Part shown: positions 35,082 through 47,300 of the stretch, one piece after another
How the letters are laid out: every line of letters begins with the position of its first letter
How positions within the stretch are numbered: position 1 is the stretch's first letter
Origin: Omphiscola glabra
Lineage: Eukaryota > Mollusca > Gastropoda > Lymnaeidae
Length of the DNA: 64,000 nt
Direction of reading: 5' to 3'
Assembly: GCA_964017045.1 (NCBI GenBank)
Contig: OZ024794.1
Location: 20,401,617-20,465,616 of the forward strand
The notes under the pieces: generated by a model
What the model saw: only the letters and a program-made list of their open reading frames with translations
The model's database searches: none
Told to the model about the DNA's origin: nothing
Made by a program: the position numbers and the translations under genes

Positions 35082-35235
35082 ACACGTTGAATCTTAGGTG
35101 GTTCCGTCGTCATACATTGGCGCCACTTCCAACACATTGAATCTTAGGTGGTTCCGTCGTCATACATTGGCGCCACTTCCAACACATTGAATCTTAGGTG
35201 GTTCCGTCGTCATACATTCGCGCCACTTCCAACAC
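35082..35235 (-). repeat. 50-bp array copied from the TRPM2-like stop-codon region
   Basis: Three copies of a 50-bp unit (plus strand CTTAGGTGGTTCCGTCGTCA then TACATTGGCGCCACTTCC). The copy at 35187-35235 is the real 3' end of the last exon; the other two follow the stop in the 3' UTR. Confidence 0.93.
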
Positions 35236-35298
35236 GAAGTTTTGTTGATTTCCAGCAAGGTTCATAACGGACGACACTTCCCGCCAATATTTGTCCCT
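35194..35298 (-). CDS. TRPM2-like exon 19 in window, C-terminus
   Basis: Acceptor tttcag at 35299-35304, phase 0. Encodes YWREVSSVMNLAGNQQNFVL, aligned with the final strand-helix of NUDT9-H, then the stop codon. Confidence 0.88.
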   Translation of the reverse strand, partial: RDKYWREVSSVMNLAGNQQNFVLEVARMYDDGTT

Positions 35299-38200
35299 CT
35301 GAAATTTGAAGAAATTGCTCAAACTAGATACCGATCAACTCAATTGTTGGGTTGAGAGGGATCAATCAAACTGTTTGCTTGTTTAGTCAGGGATCAGTTG
35401 GATTGTAAGTTTAGACAGGGATCAATTCAACTGTTGGCATTCTGTTAGTCTCTTTGGCTGTTGAGTTGTAGAACTAAGAGTCCAGTAATTTGGACAGAAC
35501 ATTGAGTTGCTAAAAATCCATCGAGTCGCATCACGAAAACACCACCAGGGATTTGATATAAGAAATGTTTTGTGATTGACTCAGTCACCAAATATTATCA
35601 TTTGAATGGTACATGGAACTTACTTTGGAAGTCATAAGTGTTGATTTGTTCTTTTTTTTATGCGTGTTATTCTGTTTCATAGGTATAATAAGTACTCAAA
35701 AGCATGTGCGGCACACCCACTGGTGTATTAATTACATCAATTTCACCTTGCAAATAATGGGATTAATTGGTGTTCTATAAAATATAAAGTGGAAAAACTT
35801 TAGGAAAGAACGGAGCAAACGGGCAAATATCCACTGAGATTACCTTAAAATCTTACGAAGAAAAGGGCTAATATCCTCTGAGATTACCTGTAAAATCTTC
35901 TTGTCCAGCTTATCCTTGTTGTTGAAGTGAAAGCTCCAAATCTCTGCCTCCACCCACGCATTGTCCGTGTTGTTGCTGTCGTCCATGTATCCTCTGTAGA
36001 TCAAATTACTGGTCAAGCTCGACGTGCCCGGGACAGTGCGACCCAGAATGCCGGACAGAATGAAGTCACTACTGACGAACTGGCGGAAAAACTGCCGGGA
36101 AGTGTGCAACAATTTTGTCAATGAATCTTGGCTACCCGTTGATGAGGGATTAAACATACATGATCAGAAGTAGACTAGGAGCTCACCGTTGTTATGGGAT
36201 TAAACATACATGATCAGAAGTAGACTAAGAGCTGGAAATAGAATGCCCGGCCAATCTTTTGAATTAACGAGCCATGTTCAATCACAATCTTATGAATTGA
36301 TGAAGGATTATTATCCAAATATGTTTCAATCACAATCTTATGAAATCATTGATTATGAACCATACAAATTTCAATCACAATCTCATGAATTCACGGAATA
36401 TAAACCAACAATGTTTCAATCAAGCTGGAAAATAGCTTCTCATAATTTGTTTTCGAACCAATTATTTTTCAATTTGGACTTCCTGAACTCTATGACGACT
36501 ATGGGACTTTCTAAACTCTATGACGACTATGGGACTTTCTAAACTCTATGACGACTATGAGACTTCCTAAACTCTATGACGACTGTGGGACTTCCTAAAC
36601 TTTATGACAACTTTGGGACTTCCTAAACTCTATGACGACTATGGGACTTCCTAAACTCTATGACGACTGTGGGACTTCCTAAATTCTATGACGACTGTGG
36701 GACTTCCTAAACTCTATGACGACTGTGGGACTTCCTAAACTCTATGACGACTGTGGGACTTCCTAAACTCTATGACGACTATGGGACTTCCTAAATTGTA
36801 TGTCGACTTTGGGACTTCCTAAGCTTTATGACGACTTTGCCAGCCCAAATGATGCTTGATTCAGCGAACTCTTGACTCGAGACTCCACTCTTCAATTCCA
36901 TCTCCGGATCTTGATTGGGAAATTTTCTTTACGTTCTAATATGTTCTGTTTGTTCTTTATGTCATCACGTGACGCAATTTCTAGACTTCTTTACTGGAAC
37001 GTTCTGATTAAATCCCGATAGAAATCACGTCATCATGTTTATTAGCAGGGAGAGAGAGAGAGAGAGTGAGAGAGGGAGAGAGGGGGAGATAGAGGGAAAG
37101 AGAGAGAGAGAGATTTAAATTAGATCTAAATATTATTAGCATCACTAGCTTAGGTGTCGTTTTCTTGACACACTGTTTGTCTCGGTCCTTTGTTACGTAT
37201 TGTTTACCCTGCGAGCCAAACATCTTAAAAACAGATTACATTTGTAAAACGATTACGTCACGTATTCCATTAGATATTTCGAATGCCTCGATATTCGTTT
37301 GAACGATTACGGTACGTATTCCATTAGATATGTCAAATGCCTCGATATTCGTTTGAACGATTACGGTACGTATTCCATTAGATATGTCAAATGCCTCGAT
37401 ATTCGTTTGAACGATTACGGTACGTATTCCATTAGATATGTCGAATGCCTCGATATTCGTTTGAACGATTACGGTACGTATTCCATTAGATATGTCGAAT
37501 GCCTCGATATTCGTTTGAACGATTACGGTACGTATTCCATTAGATATGTCGAATGCCTCGATATTCGTTTGAACGATTACAAATATCTTAATCGGCGCCA
37601 GTTATAGGCCTACCATTTAGTTTTCTTTATTTTTTAAATGTTTTAAAATCGAAATTTAGTTTTTTTCATAGGCCTTTAGCTTTACGTTATTGTTGCAGAA
37701 AACAGAGAGGAATGGAGGAGGATAGTTTTCATGTCATCTGTGGCGCCCCAACGCTCCAAGGACTAAGGGACATGATGATGATATTGTTGTACTTATTTTT
37801 CTCCGACCCCCCCCCCCCGATATCGCCCCCCCCCTCCCCCCGATATATACCTGAAAGAGACATTTGTACCGAAGATATACCCGAGCACAGTTAAAGTGCA
37901 TAAGCTGACAAAGCACTGGGCCTGGGTCTGTACAGAACTTATACCTGTGTCATGTCGTCTTGGTCCAGCTGTGTTGTGCTCGGCACCTCCTTCTCCCCAA
38001 GAAGATCTCTCATAAACACCTCACAGATGACATTGTATTTACTCATACGGCCGCTGATGAAGTCCTGATCGATGAGAAGGAAGTAGTAGGTGTCTGAGAT
38101 CATCGTATGTGTCATAGCTAGGTGTCTGAGATCATCGTGCGTGTCTTATAGCTAGGTGTCTGAGATCAACGTATGTATCTTATAGCTAGGTGTCTGAGAT

Positions 38201-41200
38201 CATCGTATGTGTCTTATAGCTAGGTGTCTGAGATCATCGTATGTATCTTATAGCTAGGTGTCTGAGATCATCGTACGTGTCTTATAGCTAGGTGTCTGAG
38301 ATCATCGTATGTATCTTATAGCTAGGTGTCTGAGATCATCGTACGTGTCTTATAGCTAGGTGTCTGAGATCATCGTATGTATCTTATAGCTAGGTGTCTG
38401 AGATCATCGTACGTGTCTTATAGCTAGGTGTCTGAGATCATCGTATGTGTCTTATAGCTAGGTGTCTGAGATCAACGTATGTGTCTTATAGCTAGGTGTC
38501 TGAGATCAACGTATGTATCTTATAGCTAGTTGTCTATGTGTCTTATAGCTAGGTGTCTGAGATCATCGTATGTGTCTTATAGCTAGGTGTCTGAGATCAA
38601 CGTATGTATCTTATAGCTAGTTGTCTATGTGTCTTATAGCTAGGTGTCTGAGATCATCGTATGTGTCTTATAGCTAGGTGTCTGAGATCATCGTACGTGT
38701 CTTATAGCTAGGTGTCTGAGATCATCGTATGTGTCTTATAGCTAGGTGTCTGAGATCAACGTATGTATCTTATAGCTAGTTGTCTATGTGTCTTATAGCT
38801 AGGTGTCTGAGATCATCGTATGTGTCTTATAGCTAGGTGTCTGAGATCATCGTATAAAAGTAACGCTACATAGCTATGGTAACTATTCAATATATTTTGT
38901 AGTTCATTAGCTGATACCGACCCCTGGCAGTGAGTCCTCGTTGGTGCTTTCATTGAGAACGACCAAAATCTCCATCACTTTCTTCCCGTTGACAATCTTT
39001 GGTCCCTGGATCATGTCTGAGAAGTTGTAAATGCTCTTCCATCGGGAAACGATGGCGTAGATCATGTGATTGGGGCCCCAGCGCCACAAGTTGCCCCGCC
39101 CTCGGAGACCGGTGCGTCCCATGGGGTTCCTGGGGGGGGGGATTGAAATTTTGGGGAAAATTTTTTGCAAAAATTCATTTGTGCAACAAAAATGTCGGTG
39201 GAAAATGAAGGAGTAAAATTATGGAGTAAGACGATGGAGTAAAATGCTGGAGTAAAAATGATGGCGTAAATATGATGGAGTAAAATGCTGGAGAAAAATG
39301 ATGGCGTATAATGATGGAGTAAAATGATGGTGTACTTAACGAACAATAAAACTTGAGCACGAAGGCAAACAACTTGAATACCTTGGAATGTTGTTCGAAT
39401 CTACCGTGTAGAGCAAGGGCTGGTCGTCTTTGGTAATCCAGCTCGTCCTGTCGACAACTTGCTTGTCCCAGGTGGCCGTGGTGGCCTCCACCTCCTGGTT
39501 GAAGGAAGGGTCAAACTGCAGCAAGACGTGGGCCACGGGACTCACTTTGTCCAGCAAGTTCACCTCCTCTCTCTGTCTCATGAGGCTGGCAGAAGTAAGT
39601 GTGCGATTAAATAGAAGTTCAAGTATTCATGTATGTGTTAACTAATCAGGGCCCGAACGTGAGAAGGCACGCTGTAAGAATGGCGGTAAGTTGCATAGAT
39701 GGAGAAATTTAAGACACTAATTGCCCGCATTTCAACAAAATTGTGAAGATTTTTTTTGTTGTGTCATCGGGGATAAACATAAAAAAATTGCATAAATTAT
39801 CCCCCTTAACCAAAAACAAAGATCCAGGGATTCTCACTCGAACATATCCGGGTCAATGTATGGTCGCCGGTCTTCATCATATTCCTCCAAGGGTTTTGAG
39901 TAGGCAGGTGGGTCATAGGTGGGATAACTTTCCTGCGGATGAAATCGTGTCACATTGATGTTTAGACTATTTCATAGAGATTATACTTTTTACATACCAG
40001 CATACATGTCCAACATAACATAAGTTGTATTTGGCCTTGCGTTACAATACATTTAAGATCTGTTACAAACTGTAGCATGTGTTTTAGCCCCAAAACAAAT
40101 TCTTTCATTGCGTTACGTTATATACCAGATACTAACGTGCGACGTCACAAATTCTAATTTTATTGAAACGACTTCAATATGGTATGCAACTCCAACTTCG
40201 GAAAGAGAAATATGAAATGTGAAACATTGACAATCACACATCATCTCACCCGTAGGCTAGACCTAGAACCAAGGCCTCTCTGTCTCTCCATGCATCTCTC
40301 TCTGTCTCTCTCTCTCTGTCTCTCTCTCTCTGTCTCTCTCTCTGTCTCTCTCTCTCTGTCTCTCTCTCTGTCTCTCTCTCTCTCTCTGTCTCTCTCTCTG
40401 TCTCTCTCTCTGTCTCTCTCTCTGTCTCTCTCTCTCTGTCTCTCTCTCTGTCACTCTCTCTCTGTCTCTCTCTGTCTCTCTCTGTCTCTCTCTCTGTCTC
40501 TCTCTGTCTCTCTCTCTGTCTCTCTCTGTCTCTCTCTGTCTCTCTCTGTCTCTCTCTCTGTCTCTCTCTCTGTCTCTCTCTGTCTCTCTCTCTGTCTTTC
40601 TCTCTCTCTCTGTCTCTCTCTCTGTCTCTCTCTCTCTGTCTCTCTCTCTCTGTCTCTCTCTCTCTGTCTCTCTCTGTCTCTCTCTCTCTGTCTCTCTCTC
40701 TGTCTCTCTCTCTGTCTCTCTCTGTCTCTCTCTCTCTCTGTCTCTCTCTCTCTGTCTGTCTCTCTCTGTCTCTCTCTCTGTCTCTCTCTGTCTCTCTCTG
40801 TCTCTCTCTGTCTCTCTCTGTCTCTCTCTCTGTCTCTCTCTGTCTCTCTCCTAGTCTCTCTCTCTGTCTCTCTCTCTCTGTCTCTCTCTCTGTCTCTCTC
40901 TCTTTTCTCTTTTTTTTCTCTCTCTGTCTCTCTCTCTCTGTCTCTCTCTCCGTCTCTCTCTCTCTGTCTCTCTCTTTTCTCTCTCTTTTGTCTCTCTTTT
41001 TTCTCTCTCTTTTCTCTCTCTCTCTCTCTGTCTCTCTCCCTGTCTCTCTCTGTCTCTCTCTCTGTCTTTCTCTCTGTCTCTCTCTGTCTCTCTCTGTCTC
41101 TCTCTGTCTCTCTCTGTCTCTCTCTGTCTCTGTCTCTCTCCTAGTCTCTCTCTCTGTCTCTCTCTCTGTCTCTCTCTCTGTCTCTCTCTCTTTTCTCTTT

Positions 41201-41298
41201 TTTTTCTCTCTCTGTCTCTCTCTCTCTATCTCTCTCTCCGTCTCTCTCTCTGTCTCTCTCTTTTCTCTCTCTTTTGTCTCTCTTTTTTCTCTCTCTTT

Positions 41299-41332
<34 letters not shown>

Positions 41333-44300
41333 CCTGTCTCTCTCTGTCTCTCTCTCTCTGTCTCTCTCTCTGTCTCTCTCTATCTTTTCTCTCTCTCTCT
41401 GTCTCTCTCCCTGTCCCTCTCTCTCTCTGTCTCTCTCTCTCTTCTCTCTCTCTTTCTTTCTTCTCTCTCTCTTCTCTCTCTCTTTCTATCTTCTCTCTCT
41501 CTCTGCGTCTCTCTCTCTCTTTTCTCTCTCTCTTTTCTCTCTCTCTTTCTCTCTCTTCTCTCTCTCTCTTCTCTCTCTTTTCTCTCTCTCTCTTCTCTCT
41601 CTCTTTTCACTCTCTCTCTTTTCTCCCTCTCTTCTCTCTCTCTTCTTCTCTTTTCTCTCTCTCTCTCTTCTCTCTCTTCTCTCTCTCTCTCTTCTCTCTC
41701 TTTTCTCTCTCTCTCTTCTCTCTCTCTTTTCTCTCTCTCTCTTTTCTCCCTCTCTTCTCTCTCTCTTCTTCTCTTCTCTCTCTCTCTCTCTCTTTTCTCT
41801 CTCTCTCTCTCTCTCTCTCAAGCACTGGTATGTTTTACAACGGTGGGCTCACTTCACACCTGCACAAATCAAAATGTATGGCGGGCCGTAATAATTTATG
41901 AAAAACGTGTGCGGGCAGAAAGAAAACTATTAAGAAAATAATATAACAAAATAATATTTCGTTACTTCGAGGGCTGTAAAGTGGGGGCTGGTGGGCCAAA
42001 TGTGGCCCGCGGGCCGTATGTTGTGCAGTCCTGGTTTATATTATAAGTGTATTCTTTATGTTTTGCGGTTTTCGGTAATGAGTTGGGACAAAGCCTAATA
42101 CCACCCAGTTCATCACAAACTAGCCACACCACTGGGTGAGTGGGTGGGCCAACTATAATAAGCATAAGACCACCCAGTTCATCACAAACTAGCCACACCA
42201 CTGGGTGAGTGGGTGGGCCAACTATAATAAGCATAAGACCACCCAGTTCATCACAAACTAGCCACACCACTGGGTGAGTGGGTGGGCCAACTATAATAAG
42301 CATAAGACCACCCAGTTCATCACAAACTAGCCACACCACTGGGTGAGTGGGTGGGCCAACTATAATAAGCATAAGACCACCCAGTTCATCACAAACTAGC
42401 CACACCACTGGGTGAGTGGGTGTGCCAACTATAATAAGCATAAGACCACCCAGTTCATCACAAACTAGCCACACCACTGGGTGAGTGGGTGGGCCAACTA
42501 TAATAAGCATAAGACCACCCAGTTCATCACAAACTAGCCACACCACTGGGTGAGTGGGTGGGCCAACTATAATAAGCATAAGACCACCCAGTTCATCACA
42601 AACTAGTCACACCACTGGGTGAGTGGGTGGGCCAACTATAATAAGCATAAGACCACCCAGTTCATCACAAACTAGCCACACCACTGGGTGACTGGGTGGA
42701 CCATCTATAAAACCCACTGTTATTTCCTCTAAATAATTAGTTAAAGATCTTGCTGATTTAAAATAGAGATCAAAATAATTTCGAATTTCTCAAGAAAGAG
42801 ATCTCACCTCCCAGGAAACGTTCTTGTCAAAGACTGGATATCGTCTGATTGATGTTGCAGGGTAAGGTGACTTCCGGCACTTGCTGTGTGGCAGACGGGA
42901 AATCAAGGCCTCGCCAACATGAAAGTGTTTATTGCCTGGAATCACAAGTTCAAAACATTAAGGCAGCCATATCTGAGTAACGGGACATATACCTGAGTAA
43001 TGGGACATAGCCATACCTGAGTAAGGGGACATATACCTGAGTAACGGGACATAGCCAAACCTGAGTAACGGGACATATACCTGAGTAACGGGACATAGCC
43101 ATACCTGAGTAACGGGACATAGCCATATATACCTGAGTAACGGGACATAGCCATACCTGAGTAACGGGACATGATATCCTTAACCTTTTTCTTTATCGTC
43201 GAAAACGGGAACAAACGAAGAAGAGTTCCACGTATTCCTTAGCATACCTACTTACCATTTCTTGGACACTTCTGGACTGTTAAAGACCATTTTCTTCTAT
43301 GTCGTATATTTTATAAAAAGTTTATTTGATTCCCGGAATTTTCTTCCATTTGAGTTAACGGTGTTTGCTTAAAGATGTGTGGGAAGAAAATATCTTTCTT
43401 ATTTCCCACAGGCGGGGATGTTGTTGTTTAAAACAAATAAAGTGACAGCTCGTTATTTTATAATTATACTAGCCTCCCGATCCCATTAGTATCCCTATCC
43501 CGTCGGTATTCCGATCCCGATGGGATTCTGATCCCGGTTTGATCCCGAATCCTCCTGGATCCCAATTCCTGTGGTATCCCGATCCCATTGGTATCCGATC
43601 CCATTTTAAATCCGACTCCGTTTGAGATCCTGACCCCAATTGGGATCCCGATCGCGATTGGTATCCTGTTTCCAAATGATATCCCATTTGGGAACTCGAC
43701 CTCATTAAAATACTGATCCTGATTGTGATTCCATTTCCAAATGGAATCCCGACCCCATTCGGATACCGATCCTGATTGGGGCCCGTTTCTAAATGGGATA
43801 CCATATCCCAATGAGATCCCTACCCCTGTGGGATACCGACCTAATTGATATCCCCATGCGATCCCAATCCAAGTAGGATACCATTTTCCAATTTGTTCCA
43901 TTTTTCAGGTGGGATCCCGATACCGTTAGGATCCTGATTCCCGCTAGAATCCTCTTCTCTGATGGGATTCCGTTTGCCCTATTTGATCCCGTCACTCGAT
44001 GGGATCGTGTTGCCACTGGGATTTTGTTCCCGGTAGGATTATGAAGGGTAAGTTCAAAAAAATACCCATGAAAGTATAGAACTAAACTAACATTTCAATA
44101 AGGGTATAGATTCCATTATATATCCCCGTAAAACAATAGAACTATCTGGAAAATACTAGATTAAAATTAATATCCTCCTCGAAACGTGTAAAAAATGTCT
44201 TTTCTAAGTTATTATTTTTCGAATACAAAAAAAGTATACGACTAAAAGCACTGCTATAATATAGTACATTTAAGTTGAAAGAGGGGCCCATTCCATAATT

Positions 44301-47300
44301 GTACCGAATCAGTTTTGCCTGAGATTGGGGGGGGGGGGGGCATAAAATCAATCAGATAAATTATGGAGTTAAAATTTAAATTTTTTCCCATTAAAATCTA
44401 TTTAATAATGCTATATATATAGCTTTTTAAAGTTATCGAACTATCTGGAAAATTCTAGATTGGATATTCTTAGTTTTAAATCCACCGATATTTCAATACG
44501 GACAGTGAAGTTTATTGCTACCACACTAAATACATATCCATCAATTCACATAGAACCTATAGTGTTATCCAAGCCTACTGATATTTATATAGCTTATATA
44601 AGGAAAGATGAAATGTGGCCCCCGGCGGCCCCAGAGGAATGGATATTAGGAGTTCAGTACCCTTCGGTATTTGAATGTGGATCATCAAGTGTGTGTGTAC
44701 TGAGTTTTGACAAATATCCATTTATTCGTATAGGAGTATTTGTTTGTCATTTTATTTATATAGCTCATATAAGGAAAAAAAAACGAATACGGGGCCCCTT
44801 GCCCCAAATGAAATTTTATAAAAAGTTCATATCCCTCCCCCCCCCCCCCCCATTATTTGATTCTGGATAATGATGGATGTATGTGCAAAGTTTGGTCCAG
44901 ATCCATTAATCCATGTAAAAGCTTTTGTGGAACAAGCAGAGCAACAAACCCACACATTTTAACTTTTATATATATCATATGATGTAAATAACTTTTCTAT
45001 CGTACATTCCCATTATCAACTTAATTTAAAACTGACCATTTCAAATTGGAATAATTACCACCACCTACCACAGTGCCGGGAATTTAAAAAAAATATACTA
45101 ACTGTTATCGTTATATTTTATTGGATAAAAATGTGTTTACAGCGGGTAAAGAAAATGAGCATAGCAATCCATCTATTTTACGGTGGCCCTGCAACCCATG
45201 TTAAATTTCATCAAGCTCTGAACACCTTCCCTAAGGCTGTTACAAACTAGGAATACTTTAACATTGGCATCGTGTTCTCTGGATACGACACAGCAAATAT
45301 GGATCCAACAAGATCAACTGTAAATTTAACAGCTAAGTTACAGAGCCACACTGCAACAGAGCCACACTGTAACAGAGCCACGCTGTAACAGAGCCACGCT
45401 GTAACAGAGCCACACTGTAACAGAGCCACATTGTAACAGAGCCACACTGCAATAGAGTACACTCTCTATACTTTGACAAGTTAGTTGAGACTTGTACCAC
45501 AAATAACTGTTATCTCCAGGTATAGAATTTTGTAATCCAATTAGAGTAGTCTTCTCGGAAATATTTATTTACGAATCTAACTTGACTCAAACATAATTAT
45601 GTTCTTACTGTTCTTATTCCTTTTGAAATTCTTACTTAATTTTTAAGCCCGATTGGTCGCCCCTTTTTCATCCACATATTTAACTAGCTGGCTTCAATCG
45701 GTGACTATAAAATTGTGTTAGATTATCACGTTATTAAATGGAATGATCGCATTATGGTTACCCATTTCAGCCATGACATGCTGCATTTGTTCCAGTGTCA
45801 GAGAAATCGTTGTCTGGCTGTTGATGACTCCAAACAGCCTGTCGTTGAGGCTGTTCAGCTGCTTTCCCTGGTTCAACTGGTCCTTGGATATCTTTGTCAA
45901 CCTACAGGACGGTGCAGAGAAGGGAATGCAGTGGGAGGGAGTGCAGTGGGAGGGAGTGCAGTGGGAGGGAATGCACGAGAAGATACTTTTGAGCCTTATT
46001 TCTTTCATGTGACTCCAGTGGCGTCACAAGTCGGTGCCATTATTTGATAGGTAACCTCATCAACTGCAGTTATCAACAGACTGACGAAAATATTCACAAG
46101 TTAGAATCTCTAAGGACGTTCTGACCATTGTTCTAAGTTCAAGTTGTGTTCCCTGACCATTGTTTTAAGTTCAAGCTGTGTTCCCTGACCATTTTTCTAA
46201 GTTCAATTTGCGTTCCCAACAGGTCTACATACCTTTCCTCGGCATCTTTCGCTAGATTAAGTTTCTCCTGCTTGAGTTTCTCCAGCCTCTTGTGAAGCCT
46301 CATGAGACTCCTCCACATGTAGTAGTCATGACTTGGAATGGGCTGGAGACAGAGACAAGTCAAGACTTATCAATGCGAAACGCAAAATGTCGTCAAAAAC
46401 GTAATACAGATGTCGTGTAAGTCTATTTTTTAAATCCGTATTCCTTTAAGTCGTTCAATGTTCACGAATGACTTACGAATCTATCGGCTCCATAAGTTTT
46501 AGAAAGAAGAATAAAATTAAGGAGCAATAACTAAGTGTCAATGCGCTGGATTCAAGGGAAACCTTAATGAATGCTCTCCCCTCTATTTTCCGAGCAACAA
46601 AGGGACTATGGAGGCTTTGTTTATTTTATAGTAGGTAAGTGTAATTGTCTGCACCTGCCTCACCGCACCTGCCTCACTGCACCTGTATCACTGCACTTGC
46701 CTCACTGCACATGCCTCTCTACACCTGTATCACAGCACCTGCATCAATGCACCTGTCTCATTACAGCTTTCTCTAACTTTTGAGGACTTACTAGAGAATC
46801 CACCGAGCGTTTTGATCTTACCCTATCTTTGCAATGAGCAAGTATTTCAAGATGAACTATATCCTGTTCCTATAACAGTGTGATCAATACTCATTGCTTT
46901 ATATTTCGACCAGCACAATGACGTCATGGCCAAACATTTAGGCTTAGCATAGTAATGCCTAGATAACCGTAGATGAATAGCCCCCCACTCCCCACGCCAA
47001 CCCCCCCCCCCCCAAATTCAATTTAAACATTTTTAGTGACATATCTTTTAATGAGAAAGTTTCAAGTAAAAAAGTTACAATAAATATACCAGTCTTGCAA
47101 TAGACTTAATGTTTTAAAACACATGACTGAAAAGTCCAATTTAAAAAAAAAATCATAATTTTGATTGGCATTTTGGATCTGAAAAGTTTCGAGAGAGGAA
47201 GGGGGAGAGACACGTTGTTATCATCGAGTCGTGGTGACAAGTGAGGGGTTGCCCAACAAATTATAACCACCGTGAATCAACTTCGCGCGTCACACCTTAG

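Noticed and set aside
40179..41941. Long Ser/Leu and Arg/Glu frames over the CT satellite
   Set aside because: Low-complexity dinucleotide-like repeat with no stop codons by composition; not protein coding.
41962..42579. 205-codon minus-strand frame with a 23-residue repeat
   Set aside because: Generated by a 69-bp minisatellite within an intron of the channel gene; no splice sites or family match.
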